A DNA stretch of 64,000 nucleotides from Bacteriovorax sp. MedPE-SWde (GCA_001874305.1 MPCU01000002.1:310001-374000); one strand, 5' to 3'; positions 41,088-50,403 are shown, numbered from the stretch's first letter. The notes: generated by a model from the sequence alone, not told the origin. Program-made: numbers and translations.

Positions 41088-41540
41088 TTATAGAGTACAC
41101 TTCATAACTTTCTTAGAAACAGTAAGAAGGAACTTAGTTCTCTTTTCTACTAATTTTAAAGAAACAACAGCGTCGTCTTTCTTAGTTATCTCAAACGTTG
41201 TCTTACACATTCCATTGAAGAATTCGCCATCACAACCTTGTTTAAATTTAAAAGTATACTTGTTCTCACTTACTTCTCTATACATGTCATGGTATTCACT
41301 ACCAGCGAGGTGAAGCTCTTTATTAAGGCCTTCAGACTTTATAACTATCATTGGAGTATTTGCACCAGCACCAAAGTCATACATAACATTAGAGATAGAA
41401 ATTTCATCGCACCCTTCAGAACCTGTTAAGTTAAATGTTTGATCTTCAAGAGGCTTAAACCAATCAAAAACGCGACTTTTATTTGCTGCAGTACTTGATA
41501 ATGACAATAGTACAACTGATGATAATATTAGTTTCTTCAT
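41088..41540 (-). CDS. Small exported protein (150 aa)
   Basis: The start is ATG 41540 after AAGGAG. A signal peptide ends near SSTAA. Four Cys (GCDEI, GCDGEF, MCKTTF and KCTL) suggest two disulfides, and the fold appears all-beta. A frame that begins 19 codons earlier has no ribosome site. No family is recognised. Confidence 0.68.
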   Translation of the reverse strand: MKKLILSSVVLLSLSSTAANKSRVFDWFKPLEDQTFNLTGSEGCDEISISNVMYDFGAGANTPMIVIKSEGLNKELHLAGSEYHDMYREVSENKYTFKFKQGCDGEFFNGMCKTTFEITKKDDAVVSLKLVEKRTKFLLTVSKKVMKCTL

Positions 41541-41630
41541 ATAACTCCTTATAATGATAATAATTCTTCTATTTATAAAGTGTCCTATTATTAGCACGGA
41601 GTTTAAATAGCACTACAACGAGTGTAAGTT

Positions 41631-42509
41631 TTATATATCAATAAATTTTGGAAATAATGGAATTAAACTCTTAATATGCTTATAGTCATGAGCAGGAATA
41701 ATTTGAAGCTCTGGTCTTTGATTTTTAAAAAGAGCTATTTTCTTAATAGTCTCTAGAAGTTGTTCGGGATCATCATCCACAAGGCACTTTGCAATAGCAA
41801 ATTTATGCTCTAAATTATTTAACTGCTTAACACTCCAAATGACATCTCCAACAAAGAATAACTGCCTCCCCGATCTAAGAGTTAGTATATAACCAAGTGA
41901 GCCTGGCGTATGTCCAGGAAGAGGAACAGCGATCAAGCTACCATCGGAGAAAATGTCTAAGCTCTGCTCAAAAGGCCCATATTTAATACTACGTAACTCT
42001 AAGTCTTTCCATTTAATACTCTTACTATCATATTGGTTTCTTAAATAACCTGGTCCATGTGAATCATTAGTTTCTAGTGCATATTCTCTTTCAGTTTTAG
42101 TCGTGAAAACTATTGCTTGAGGAAAATCAGTTATTCCACTAGCATGATCCCAGTGTAAGTGAGTTAGAAAAATTGAATCAATACTTCTATGATGTTTGGA
42201 AAGACTTTCTTGAATCGTGACCTCTTTAGTAAACCCAAAAAACGGCTTTAGCCACCATATAAAATCTTCAAATTGCTCATCTATCTTGAGTCCTAAACCT
42301 GTATCTATAAGAAGATTGCCTTTAGGGTGACTGATTATAAAAGATGAGTGAGTTGAACGATGTGTTTTGAATAACTTTCCACTAGGAAATATAAGTGCCT
42401 CAGGGGAGTCATTATATCCTGTTTCAAATCTTGATAATGAGATTGAAGCTTTGGCCAAAGTTGAACTTGAAATAAAAGTAATTAAGATTAAGATGTATAT
42501 ATTCTTCAT
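41631..42509 (-). CDS. Exported metallo-beta-lactamase-fold hydrolase
   Basis: A signal peptide (residues 1-19, ending TLA) is followed by an MBL domain with THLHWDHASG, LPGHTPGS, an Asp in FVGDVIW and a His in IIPAHD. The arrangement resembles the AiiA-type lactonase branch, whose members open acyl-homoserine lactones, but here the protein is exported. It is divergent from a HxlR-type regulator, its likely controller. TATATT ends six bases before the ATG, so the message may be leaderless. Confidence 0.82.
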   Translation of the reverse strand: MKNIYILILITFISSSTLAKASISLSRFETGYNDSPEALIFPSGKLFKTHRSTHSSFIISHPKGNLLIDTGLGLKIDEQFEDFIWWLKPFFGFTKEVTIQESLSKHHRSIDSIFLTHLHWDHASGITDFPQAIVFTTKTEREYALETNDSHGPGYLRNQYDSKSIKWKDLELRSIKYGPFEQSLDIFSDGSLIAVPLPGHTPGSLGYILTLRSGRQLFFVGDVIWSVKQLNNLEHKFAIAKCLVDDDPEQLLETIKKIALFKNQRPELQIIPAHDYKHIKSLIPLFPKFIDI

Positions 42510-42583
42510 ATTATCAATATAGAGTATATTTTTAATCTATGTAAGAACGCACTATTATATAACTAAGTAACTTTAAGGTAACT

Positions 42584-42910
42584 ATGAAGCTAAACCAAGA
42601 ACAAATTGATATAAGTACACGAAATATCTATAAGACTCTCGATGTTATTGGTGGAAAGTGGAAAATTAAAATTTGCTGGCATCTTTATAGTGAGACGACT
42701 CGATTTAACGAGCTGAAAAGAAAGCTAGAACCAATCTCTCAAAAAGTATTAACCGAGCAGCTAAAAGCATTAGAGTCAGATGGAATTATAAAAAGAAAAG
42801 TTATACCAACAACTCCACCTCAAGTAGAATACTCGCCAACTGAATATGGCCTAACACTTAAGAACTTAATGGAAGAAATGTGCCACTGGGGTGGACAATT
42901 CTATGATTGA
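42584..42910 (+). CDS. HxlR-family transcriptional regulator
   Basis: The 108-residue winged-helix protein has the family signature: TLDVIGGKWKIKICWHL, RFNELKRKLEPISQKVLTEQLKALE (in part) and VEYSPTEYGLTL. HxlR proteins respond to reactive electrophiles or other signals. It is divergent from the exported MBL-fold gene, which is the likely target. AAGGTAACT precedes the ATG, and AAGTAACT/AAGGTAACT direct repeats in the intergenic region may be operator half-sites. Confidence 0.88.
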   Translation: MKLNQEQIDISTRNIYKTLDVIGGKWKIKICWHLYSETTRFNELKRKLEPISQKVLTEQLKALESDGIIKRKVIPTTPPQVEYSPTEYGLTLKNLMEEMCHWGGQFYD

Positions 42911-42914
42911 TAAA

Positions 42915-44042
42915 CTAGAACGGAAGCGCCGCACTTAAAAAGTATGTCTCTCCTTCATTGCCTGTCGCTCCAGTTAAGCGAATCGGCATATTACCTAAAT
43001 AATATCTAAGAGATAAGCCTGTATTATACCGAGCGCTATCCCAAATTCTTTCAAATCTATCATGGGCAAAGCCAGTTTCGAAAAATGGTACAATATGTAT
43101 TTCTGGCTTCTCTATAGCAATATAATCAAATTCAGTTCCAACCATTAAGTTATGTGCAGATTTAAATCTAAACTCTCTATAACCTCTAAGGCCCATATTT
43201 CCACCGAGAGGTCTTGCTGTACCATAACGATTATGAGCAACGATAAACTTATTCACATCACTTTCAAGCTTGTTACAATTCGCTCTCGCTGTAGTGTCAG
43301 AGATTGTGGAACATTCGCCATCAATCTCATTTGCTGAAGTCTTATACTCACTCAAGACAAATGCATGTGAAGACTTAAGAAACCCTACAACCTTACTAGA
43401 GTTATTAATCACATGATGTTTAGAAGCAAGAAGATCTACAATGAGATTATCGCTTTGCCCTTCACGTCCAGAAATATAACTTAGGCCAGCTTTAACCTTC
43501 TTTCCATTTTTTAGTCTCGTTTCTCCAACTTCATCAAGACTATATTTAAAAGCAACAGTAAGTGCTTCTTCATCGAAGAATCGTTTTAAAGAAATCGGTA
43601 TATTCTCTTCGTTTTCAGTTTCATAATCTAAGAACTTTCGCTTACTAAGAGTTAGTAACAAAGACAGATTTGATGTTTTACTAAGTTCTCGTTTTACATT
43701 TACGTTTATGGCACTTAACTCTAGTTTTTGTCTGTAGAATATATCTTCTTTAAGCCCTCTCGCATATGTCGTTTCATAAGTTGCTTCTGAAGATTTTAAA
43801 AGTCCAAGACTCAGCTTAAAATCATTCGTGATAGGATAATTACTGGCCAAAAGAGCAAAGCCCTTAACATCGCCAAAACTTGCTACTGCGAGAAGATCAA
43901 AACCTTTCTTATAAATATTTTTAATCCCTCCAGCCGCCCCATAAAAAGGATCAACTCCAGAAAGTTTCGAAATAAAAGGTAGTGCAATAGGTTCAGATGC
44001 AAACGTACTTATAGATATAATTAGGGCAAAAATAAACTTCAT
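42915..44042 (-). CDS. Outer-membrane barrel with Omp85/surface-antigen C-terminus
   Basis: A signal peptide (to about residue 15) leads to repeated amphipathic strands. The motif GLRGYREFRF near residue 285 is the conserved (V/L)RG(Y/F) of the Omp85 barrel, and the protein ends with a terminal Phe. No POTRA domains precede the barrel, so this is a short, POTRA-less member. The function is unknown. It is convergent with the HxlR gene, with a four-base gap. Confidence 0.78.
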   Translation of the reverse strand: MKFIFALIISISTFASEPIALPFISKLSGVDPFYGAAGGIKNIYKKGFDLLAVASFGDVKGFALLASNYPITNDFKLSLGLLKSSEATYETTYARGLKEDIFYRQKLELSAINVNVKRELSKTSNLSLLLTLSKRKFLDYETENEENIPISLKRFFDEEALTVAFKYSLDEVGETRLKNGKKVKAGLSYISGREGQSDNLIVDLLASKHHVINNSSKVVGFLKSSHAFVLSEYKTSANEIDGECSTISDTTARANCNKLESDVNKFIVAHNRYGTARPLGGNMGLRGYREFRFKSAHNLMVGTEFDYIAIEKPEIHIVPFFETGFAHDRFERIWDSARYNTGLSLRYYLGNMPIRLTGATGNEGETYFLSAALPF

Positions 44043-44145
44043 TCAATCCTCCACTCATTTAAGTGTCGCATAAAATATATTTGTTACAAGATCTTCTAAT
44101 TTTTCAATATCCGAGTTATACAAACGGGTTTCTTTAGATAAGACG

Positions 44146-44172
44146 ATGCCAGTCAGAGAATCTAACTGGCAT
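44146..44172 (-). terminator. Hairpin following the 44181 gene
   Basis: ATGCCAGT/ACTGGCAT extended by AGA/TCT forms a 12-base stem with a three-base loop, directly beyond the stop at 44181. No long U tract follows, so termination is likely but not certain. Confidence 0.5.
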
Positions 44173-44180
44173 TATTAAAA

Positions 44181-44657
44181 TTACTTCTTTGATGTAATTG
44201 CTTTAACGACTTCCATTGTCTCTACAGATAGCTCTTCTGCGTAAATATTCCACAGATCTTTAGAGTCTTCTCTTGTAGGGTTAACAATATTTGAAAGCTC
44301 AGCTTGAATAGTTTCAAAAACAATATTTAACTCTTCAACTTCATTATTATAGATTGCACCCTTTTCTGAGTTGATCCCAACCTCTGACAAATCAGCTTCT
44401 GATAATTCACTGAAACTTGCAACACCAGTCTCACTATCGAGAAGCATTAGTCCAAGCATATATACAAGGAAGTTATTGTCTCTAAAGGCAATTATGGAAG
44501 CATCTGACATCGAAAAGACATAGAGTCCTAATCCACTAAGGGCCATTGTTACATTACCAGTTGAAACACCATATATAGCATTAGCTTTTTGTGGTGCAAA
44601 AGATGTTGTTAGAATAGTTGCTAAAGCTGGGATTACTAGTAATTTTTTTAAATTCAT
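44181..44657 (-). CDS. Exported protein of unknown function (158 aa)
   Basis: A signal peptide ends near ANA (residue 27). A hydrophobic region then runs through residues 30-75, so the protein may be membrane associated. The rest is acidic and helical. No Cys is seen. AAGGAG precedes the ATG. No family is recognised. A hairpin follows the gene. Confidence 0.6.
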   Translation of the reverse strand: MNLKKLLVIPALATILTTSFAPQKANAIYGVSTGNVTMALSGLGLYVFSMSDASIIAFRDNNFLVYMLGLMLLDSETGVASFSELSEADLSEVGINSEKGAIYNNEVEELNIVFETIQAELSNIVNPTREDSKDLWNIYAEELSVETMEVVKAITSKK

Positions 44658-44802
44658 TATTACTCCTTTAAGTGTAGTTATATTTCTTTGCCTATCACTA
44701 TAGAGTTTTGGAACTTAAGTCTATCTTATTTACTCTCAATCAAGAATTCTTGATCGGCCTCTGATCGTAGTATGAAATAAGTATACTATTTTAGCTTCAA
44801 AT

Positions 44803-44840
44803 ATTTAAAAGAATACCACTTCATGAGGGACCTGAAGTGG
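44803..44840 (-). terminator. Rho-independent terminator of the 44854 gene
   Basis: CCACTTCA (44816-44823) and TGAAGTGG (44833-44840) make an eight-base stem with a nine-base loop. On the minus strand the exit sequence is TATTCTTTT, a moderate U tract. Confidence 0.7.
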
Positions 44841-44853
44841 CATACGGTTTTGA

Positions 44854-45396
44854 TTATTTTTGAATTACATCTAGGCATTCTTGTAGTGGTAATTCTCCAA
44901 TATTTTTCGTTCTTAGATGAGTGAAAGTAATACCTCGAACATCAGTTATAACATTTTCTAAAAGAGTACGAACACACTTGTTGTTGAAATCAATTCTAAA
45001 CTCTTCAGTTAATACTACCTTTACATCGACTTCTTCAGTAGGTTTATCAGGGTTTAGTAAAACTTCTGGTATTCCCACTTTACTTGGAAGATTAAACTGT
45101 TGCTTGCAAAAAGAAGTACCTGCCGTTACACAAGGCCCTCTTCCATCCTGGTTAGAGTGATCAAAAATAGCTCTCCATGCAAGAGTAGGAATTCCAATTT
45201 TTAGCTCTTCTAAACCATAACCTAGCGCCGAGCATCTAACGGTAGATTTATCTAATGTTATTGTTGATTTGTGGGTAGCTTCTTTAATAACTCTTCTAAA
45301 GGTATTAGATTCATCAATACCTCCAAAATCGATATCTGTCGCTGCCGTAGCTGTTGTCAATAGTGTAATCATAGTAAGTGTAAATAGTTTTTTCAT
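44854..45396 (-). CDS. Exported protein of unknown function (180 aa)
   Basis: A signal peptide ends ATAA (residue 19). The mature protein has several Cys (RCSALG, PCVTAG, FCKQQ, KCVRT and ECLDV) consistent with disulfides. No catalytic motif or family is recognised. GGAGAG precedes the ATG. It belongs to a run of similar small exported proteins from 41088 to 48768. Confidence 0.65.
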   Translation of the reverse strand: MKKLFTLTMITLLTTATAATDIDFGGIDESNTFRRVIKEATHKSTITLDKSTVRCSALGYGLEELKIGIPTLAWRAIFDHSNQDGRGPCVTAGTSFCKQQFNLPSKVGIPEVLLNPDKPTEEVDVKVVLTEEFRIDFNNKCVRTLLENVITDVRGITFTHLRTKNIGELPLQECLDVIQK

Positions 45397-45492
45397 AGCT
45401 TCTCTCCTTCGCTGAATTAAAACTATCGCAAACGAGAGATAAAATATAATTATTATTTTATATCATAATGATAAAAATTACTTATGACTGAA

Positions 45493-45972
45493 TTATAGTT
45501 TACTACAGTTAACACTTACTACTGTTTTTCCACCAGTTTTTGGAACTGAATGAGAGTTCATTTGACCATCTTTAATTGCTTCTTTGATTCTTGTTCTTGA
45601 TACAATAAGTGATGTATTATTGTTGGCCTTATTAATGACTAGTTTGTAATCGTATCTACCTGAAATATGAAAAACCTCAGCATCCATAACGACTTTACCG
45701 TTAACAGTCCTCTTCTTTGTTTCCATTGTCGGAAATGCAGTAATACTTGTTTCAAGTAGTGAATCTTTCCTATTACCATCTCCAAGTGTTCTCTTTGAGT
45801 CCAGTACTGTATCAACAGTCATGAAACCAAGGTGGTTGAAAGTAACAGCGTAGCTTGTATTTCTTACTAGAGTGCTAGTCTCTTTAGTATACTTACAAAC
45901 GAAGTCAGATGCATTTGCACTAAATGATAAAGCGATAAATAGTGTAGCTAGTGTTGACCTTAAGTTCTTCAT
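45493..45972 (-). CDS. Exported protein of unknown function (159 aa)
   Basis: A signal peptide ends NASD (residue 21-22). The mature part is beta-rich, with only Cys residues near its two ends (FVCKY and VNCSKL), which probably pair. No family is recognised. It is divergent from the gene at 46139. Confidence 0.65.
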   Translation of the reverse strand: MKNLRSTLATLFIALSFSANASDFVCKYTKETSTLVRNTSYAVTFNHLGFMTVDTVLDSKRTLGDGNRKDSLLETSITAFPTMETKKRTVNGKVVMDAEVFHISGRYDYKLVINKANNNTSLIVSRTRIKEAIKDGQMNSHSVPKTGGKTVVSVNCSKL

Positions 45973-46138
45973 TTAAACTCCCATGAAATGTTTATCCCCA
46001 TTATTTAAAGGAGTCCTATTTATTTGTAAACATTAGCTTGAGTAAAGAAATCTTGACTGAAAACATTTCAGAAAATATGGAAATCATTGGGATTTATGGT
46101 AGATAAAGACATCTAATTCAATAACAAAAGGAAAATCT

Positions 46139-46570
46139 ATGAAGTATCTCGTAGCACTCATTCTTCTATCTAGCACAGTTCTTGCTGGTTATTGTCCAAA
46201 TTTAGCAGGTACCTATGCCGTATGCAGTAACAGTGACAACGCTTGGACAGGAACTAAAAATCTAGAGATTAAGCAGACTGATGAGAATGGACAAATACGA
46301 TATGTCATTACGAGTGATGGTGGACCATTTAGTCTTCAGGATTATGATGTTATAGCTGATGGTGAAAGTCATGTTATTCGTTCGGATGATACTTTAACTG
46401 GAACTCAAACTGTTTCATGTTATGAAGGTAAACTTGTTGTTGAATTAGCTGTAGATAATCATTCTCCGGGTGTAGAAGATTTCATTCGAAGAACGGAACT
46501 TATGAAAATGGGAAATAAGATCTTCTTTATTGATGATAAGGAAGAACCTGTAAACTGTAGTTCTAACTAA
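46139..46570 (+). CDS. Exported protein of unknown function (143 aa), paralogous to next gene's N-terminus
   Basis: A signal peptide ends VLAG (residue 16). The mature start GYCPNLAGTYAVC matches the mature start of the next protein (ACPSIDGSYTC), and both have a downstream Cys (VSCYEG, ATCQDN), so the two share one domain. Fold appears all-beta, lipocalin-like in pattern, but not assigned. AAAGGAAAA precedes the ATG. The two genes form an operon. Confidence 0.68.
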   Translation: MKYLVALILLSSTVLAGYCPNLAGTYAVCSNSDNAWTGTKNLEIKQTDENGQIRYVITSDGGPFSLQDYDVIADGESHVIRSDDTLTGTQTVSCYEGKLVVELAVDNHSPGVEDFIRRTELMKMGNKIFFIDDKEEPVNCSSN

Positions 46571-46598
46571 TTTGAGACTAAACTTAATGGAGAATAAA

Positions 46599-47564
46599 AT
46601 GAAAACGGCCTTCCTTGCTTCGGCACTACTAATAAGTTCAATGAGCTTCGCATGTCCATCAATAGATGGAAGCTATACCTGTAAAGATGAAAGAGATAAT
46701 AGTTTTGAACAAACTATTATTGCTGACGAAAACTCTGTTAACTTCTTACAAGGTGAATTTAGTACAGTAATGAAAACAGATGGAAAGTTTCATGCTTTTC
46801 CAGAGAACCAATCAACATCATACAAGGCCACTTGTCAGGATAACAAACTTACAGTTGTTCAACATGGAATAACTGATCGTGGAAATGGTGCTACAAATGC
46901 GTTTATGTTTGTCACAGAAAATGAAGTCCGAGATTGGGGATATGTAGCAAGAACAAAAGGTTTCTCAGAGTATGGTGAGATTGCCCCTACTTCAATCACA
47001 TGCACAAGAGACAGTGTGAAATTGAACTATGTAGGAGAACCTCAAATTTCAGAGAATAAGATTCAAGGCGACAAAGATGCTCCAATAACTTTAGTAGCTT
47101 ATTTAAATCCTAGCTCACCAACATATAAGCACTCATTAATATTAATTCAAAAGATGCAGTATAACTTCCCTAATAAGATCCGCTTTATTCACAAATATAG
47201 TCGACCTATCTCAGGAGCAGTTGGTAACCTTGTTTCAAACTATATGGAAACGATTGCTATGATTGCCCCTGATAAACTTGGTAGATTTACTGACTTAGTA
47301 CGCAGTAGTATAGTTCGTGGCGAGGGACCTTATGCCCTAGAGAAGTCATTTAACTACTTCTTAGAAAGAAATGATCTCTTATCGATGAGAACGAGAATCA
47401 TGTTAAAAAATAATGCAGGAGAAAAACAATCTATAAAAGACAGCCAGGAACTATCGAATTTTGGCATAAATGGAATCGATAGTTTCATTATAAATGGAAA
47501 CCACCTATATGTTCACTCACCTGTACAGTTTATTGAAAATGTCATAAAACAAATTCTAAAGTAG
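46599..47564 (+). CDS. Exported protein: shared N-domain plus DsbA-like fold lacking CxxC
   Basis: The start is ATG 46599 behind GGAGAATAAA, beginning a signal peptide that ends FA (MKTAFLASALLISSMSFA). Residues to about 145 repeat the domain of the preceding protein. Residues 150-321 look like a DsbA/thioredoxin_4 domain: GDKDAPITLVAYLNPSSPTYK corresponds to the usual strand followed by CPYC, but has PSSP there, and FGINGIDSFIING matches the cis-Pro region. Redox activity is therefore lost or altered; binding or chaperone activity is possible. Confidence 0.65.
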   Translation: MKTAFLASALLISSMSFACPSIDGSYTCKDERDNSFEQTIIADENSVNFLQGEFSTVMKTDGKFHAFPENQSTSYKATCQDNKLTVVQHGITDRGNGATNAFMFVTENEVRDWGYVARTKGFSEYGEIAPTSITCTRDSVKLNYVGEPQISENKIQGDKDAPITLVAYLNPSSPTYKHSLILIQKMQYNFPNKIRFIHKYSRPISGAVGNLVSNYMETIAMIAPDKLGRFTDLVRSSIVRGEGPYALEKSFNYFLERNDLLSMRTRIMLKNNAGEKQSIKDSQELSNFGINGIDSFIINGNHLYVHSPVQFIENVIKQILK

Positions 47565-47577
47565 ATAAGGTATAAAT

Positions 47578-48768
47578 ATGAAAAAAAGATTTATTTTAAG
47601 TATTTTTTTATGCTTGAGCTCATTTGCAAATGTTTCTAATGCTGTTAATAATTTTTTATATAATTGTGACTCAGGAAATATTGAGCAGGTCAGATTAGCA
47701 TTAACTTCAAGTGACCTAAATATTAATGAACTTGACCGACCAGGCTTTGGTGGAAGTACTCGTAATATGACATGTTTAAATCATGCTGCCTTTAATGGAC
47801 ACACGGAAATAGCAAAAATGTTATTAAAGATTCCTCACCTAGACTTAAACTTACCTGGCGGAATGTGGACGAGGTCTCCGATTAATCATGCTTTTGAACA
47901 AGATAATGATGAGATAGTAAAATTATTACTTAATGATGAGAGATTAATGATTTTCTCAGATAGTGATGGAGGTAACTCAATATTAGAAAATGTTGCAGGT
48001 GCTGCAGAAATAGGCCTTCTAAACATAATTTTAAGTAGAGAAGATTTAGATATAAATAGAGCTGTCTTACCTAGTAAACGTTCTACATTGATGCGAATTG
48101 TCGCTCTTGATGACTCTAAGTTTACAGAAGTTATTCGTCTTATGTTAGCACACCCAAATATGGATATAAACTATCTAGATGAAGATGGTAATACGGCACT
48201 TAGTATTGCTAGAGATTATGGGATTCCTTCAGCATCGATTAGATTGTTAAAAGATGCCGTTGGTGAATCAAATGAGAGCTCAAAAAGAAACTTTCTTACT
48301 TATTGTAAAAATGGAGATATTGACGGAGTTAAGCGTGCATTTAACTTCGAGAACTTCAATATAAATATGAGCGATAGCTTTGGTTCAACTTGTTTATACT
48401 TTGCGGCCTTTAAGGGAAACAACTCAATCATTAGAGAGTTAGTAAAAGATCAAAAGCTTGAGGTGTTCAAAGCAAATGCAGCAGGGCTAAACCCTTTAAT
48501 GATGGCAGCTCGAAAAGGTCATCTTAATACTGTTAAGATCATAATCAAGTCTGATTATAGTGGTGGTAGGCATGATATTAATAACCAAGACAGTCAAGGT
48601 TGGACTGCGTTGATGTATGCAGCTTCTAATGGATTTAGCGAAGTTGTTAGCGAACTATTAGATATCAAAGATATTAACCTAGCCGTTAGAAATGCCAGAG
48701 GTGAGACGGCTGCAGATGTTGCGATGAAAGGTGGTTACCCAGAAATTGCAAAAACACTACAACGTTAG
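47578..48768 (+). CDS. Exported ankyrin-repeat protein
   Basis: A signal peptide ends near VSNA (residue 22). The rest is ankyrin repeats in two blocks, about residues 25-225 and 238-396, with repeat hallmarks such as LNHAAFNGHTEIAKMLL, NPLMMAARKGHLNTVKIII and GWTALMYAASNGFSEVVSELL (in part). Ankyrin repeats bind other proteins. Being exported, it may act on periplasmic or prey proteins (inference). It follows the DsbA-like gene by 13 bases. Confidence 0.85.
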   Translation: MKKRFILSIFLCLSSFANVSNAVNNFLYNCDSGNIEQVRLALTSSDLNINELDRPGFGGSTRNMTCLNHAAFNGHTEIAKMLLKIPHLDLNLPGGMWTRSPINHAFEQDNDEIVKLLLNDERLMIFSDSDGGNSILENVAGAAEIGLLNIILSREDLDINRAVLPSKRSTLMRIVALDDSKFTEVIRLMLAHPNMDINYLDEDGNTALSIARDYGIPSASIRLLKDAVGESNESSKRNFLTYCKNGDIDGVKRAFNFENFNINMSDSFGSTCLYFAAFKGNNSIIRELVKDQKLEVFKANAAGLNPLMMAARKGHLNTVKIIIKSDYSGGRHDINNQDSQGWTALMYAASNGFSEVVSELLDIKDINLAVRNARGETAADVAMKGGYPEIAKTLQR

Positions 48769-48954
48769 AATTGTACAGGTAAAGTATTATGCATGAAATA
48801 GTTTAAGTAACAGAATTACAAAGTGCCTAATACTTGCTCTAACTAATTCTTATCTAAAGATTGAAACTGAGTCTGAGGGAACTTTTATCTCAAACGTATG
48901 CCTCAATTCTACTGTAGAGATAACAAATAGTGAAATAGACGGTGAATCGTAAGA

Positions 48955-49410
48955 CTATGAAGAATATGGATCAAAATCGTCTTCAAAAGTATTAGGCCAA
49001 CAATCTAAATCACAGTAATTAGGAGCATATACATACTCCAATTTTATTCTGTCAGGTCCTTCAAAGAACACAGCATAATATTGCTCGTCACCAAAGGCTT
49101 TGTTTTCATAAAGGGCCTCGATATTATTTTTAACAAGAATTTCATTAAAATAAGAATCGACTTGCTCTTTACTGTCAGCATAAAAGGCTAAATGATTCAG
49201 CCCGGCCCTCTTTCTATGAAAACCGGCCTTTCTGTACTTTTCTTCAACAGGACATATGATAAACTTACTCATCCCGTCAGTATATGCCGTCCATGTTTTC
49301 ATACAGCTAGTTCTCTTAAACCCCATAGGTATTAAAATTGTGTCATAGAAACGAATAGACTCTTTATAGTTGAGAACATTTATTTCGATATGAGATATTT
49401 TTGACTTCAT
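48955..49410 (-). CDS. VOC-superfamily (glyoxalase/bleomycin-resistance-like) protein
   Basis: The 151-residue protein has the two-repeat betaalphabetabetabeta pattern: HIEINVLNYKESIRFYDTIL at the start, AGLNHLAFYADSKEQVDSYF and VFFEGPDRIKLEYVY near the end. Metal ligands H7 and E149-region positions fit (H in SHIEINV, H in LNHLAF, E in LEYVY). These enzymes include glyoxalases and resistance proteins; substrate unknown. It marks the left edge of the accessory strip next to tRNA-Ala. The 186 bases to its left hold no recognisable feature. Confidence 0.82.
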   Translation of the reverse strand: MKSKISHIEINVLNYKESIRFYDTILIPMGFKRTSCMKTWTAYTDGMSKFIICPVEEKYRKAGFHRKRAGLNHLAFYADSKEQVDSYFNEILVKNNIEALYENKAFGDEQYYAVFFEGPDRIKLEYVYAPNYCDLDCWPNTFEDDFDPYSS

Positions 49411-49535
49411 AGAGTTGACCTTAGTTGAGTGAGTAACTTAGGTTATTATTTTAATATATTGATTTAGAGAGTAAAAGAGAATATCTACGCGAATGAGCAT
49501 TCGACAATATGAGCGAACTTATATATGAGTAGAAT

Positions 49536-50012
49536 ATGAACAATATAATTGAACTATCTCTAACAAAAGAACAAATGCTAGAAGAGTTTTATCCAAAAAT
49601 TGAAAAGCAGGTTTTTCATTACACATCTGGGGATAATCTTAACCATATTTTAAATGAAAATTATATCTTCCCTTTTAAAGAAGGTGTCCAGAAAACATCC
49701 ACACACTCTCATGAGTCGATGGGCAGACTTCTAAATGCCGTATGCCTTTTTGACCTAAGATTTGACTCAAAAGAGAATATTGAAAAGATTCGCGGCTGAT
49801 ACAACTTTTTAGCACCTAGATTTGAGGACACAATATTAGTTTACCTAGTTCTATCTCCTGAGCATTACGATTCAATTACAACACTTTCTATGACAAACGA
49901 GAAAGAAAAGTCCGAGGCCATGTACCTTCCTCACATTGAAAGCTGGCATAAAGAACCATTGCCTCTTTCTAAGTTAGAAGTTATCTACAAAGTAAACTTG
50001 ATTAACGAGTAA
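49536..50012 (+). pseudogene. Gene interrupted by an in-frame TGA (158 codons)
   Basis: The first 87 codons (VFHYTSGDNLNHILNENY and onward) end at TGA 49797-49799, but the same frame continues without a stop for 70 codons (YNFLAPRFEDTILVYLVL to VNLINE) to TAA at 50012. A TGG-to-TGA change (giving RGWYNF) would restore it. The opening resembles proteins with an HYT...IL motif such as DUF2971, but this is not certain. It is the only plus-strand gene in the accessory strip. Read-through cannot be ruled out. Confidence 0.7.
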
Positions 50013-50030
50013 GGTATTTAAGCTAATAGG

Positions 50031-50066
50031 AAAGGTGGACTGTAGTTTGGATATATCGAACTTTTT
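50031..50066 (-). repeat. tRNA-end-like repeat copy 1
   Basis: On the minus strand: GTTCGATATATCCAAACTAC then AGTCCACCTTT. It contains the GTTCGAT of the tRNA T-loop and most of CGGTCCACCAT of the tRNA 3' end. It lies directly after the stop of the Fe-S protein gene. Confidence 0.6.
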
Positions 50067-50321
50067 TTAATCTCTTTGTGACTTCACATGATTAACAAAG
50101 GCCATAGTATCTGCCATACAACACTTTCCAGAAGGGTTAGATTTTTCACAGAAACATCCAGGGTCTTTCATTTTTGATTTAATATCATTAATGATCGCCT
50201 CTTCCGTACCTGCCTTAACTGCATCATAAAGATCTTTCTTAGAATGTTGAAAACAGTAACAAATCAACCCATCAAGATTAAAATCTATAACTGATTTATC
50301 ATTTTTTTTACAACACTTCAT
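50067..50321 (-). CDS. Small BFD/CopZ-N-like iron-sulfur protein (84 aa)
   Basis: Cys residues are arranged as in the (2Fe-2S)/Zn domain of CopZ and BFD-like proteins: LICYCFQHSKKDL, then DPGCFCEKSNPSGKCCMAD. A CC pair near the N-terminus (MKCCKKND) is additional. Such small proteins carry an iron-sulfur cluster and deliver electrons or metal. No ribosome site is obvious, and TATAAT lies seven bases before the ATG. The gene sits in its own module between repeats 1 and 2. Confidence 0.75.
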   Translation of the reverse strand: MKCCKKNDKSVIDFNLDGLICYCFQHSKKDLYDAVKAGTEEAIINDIKSKMKDPGCFCEKSNPSGKCCMADTMAFVNHVKSQRD

Positions 50322-50403
50322 AACTGATATTATAAACCTTAACGATTCATTTTACATAGATTTTATGAGAGATAACTACCTGGTATTATTAAGAAAGAAT
50401 AAG

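Noticed and set aside
48769-48954. Possible small gene between the ankyrin and VOC genes
   Set aside because: Only very short frames without ribosome sites are present; nothing is supported there.
49485-49530. Fifth, degenerate tRNA-like repeat before the split gene
   Set aside because: A TTCGACAATATGAGCGAACTT segment has partial likeness to the repeats, but the GGTCCACCA part is missing.
49797-49799. Selenocysteine codon in the split gene
   Set aside because: No SECIS-like stem-loop is apparent after the TGA, and Trp fits the surrounding sequence better. A nonsense mutation is simpler.
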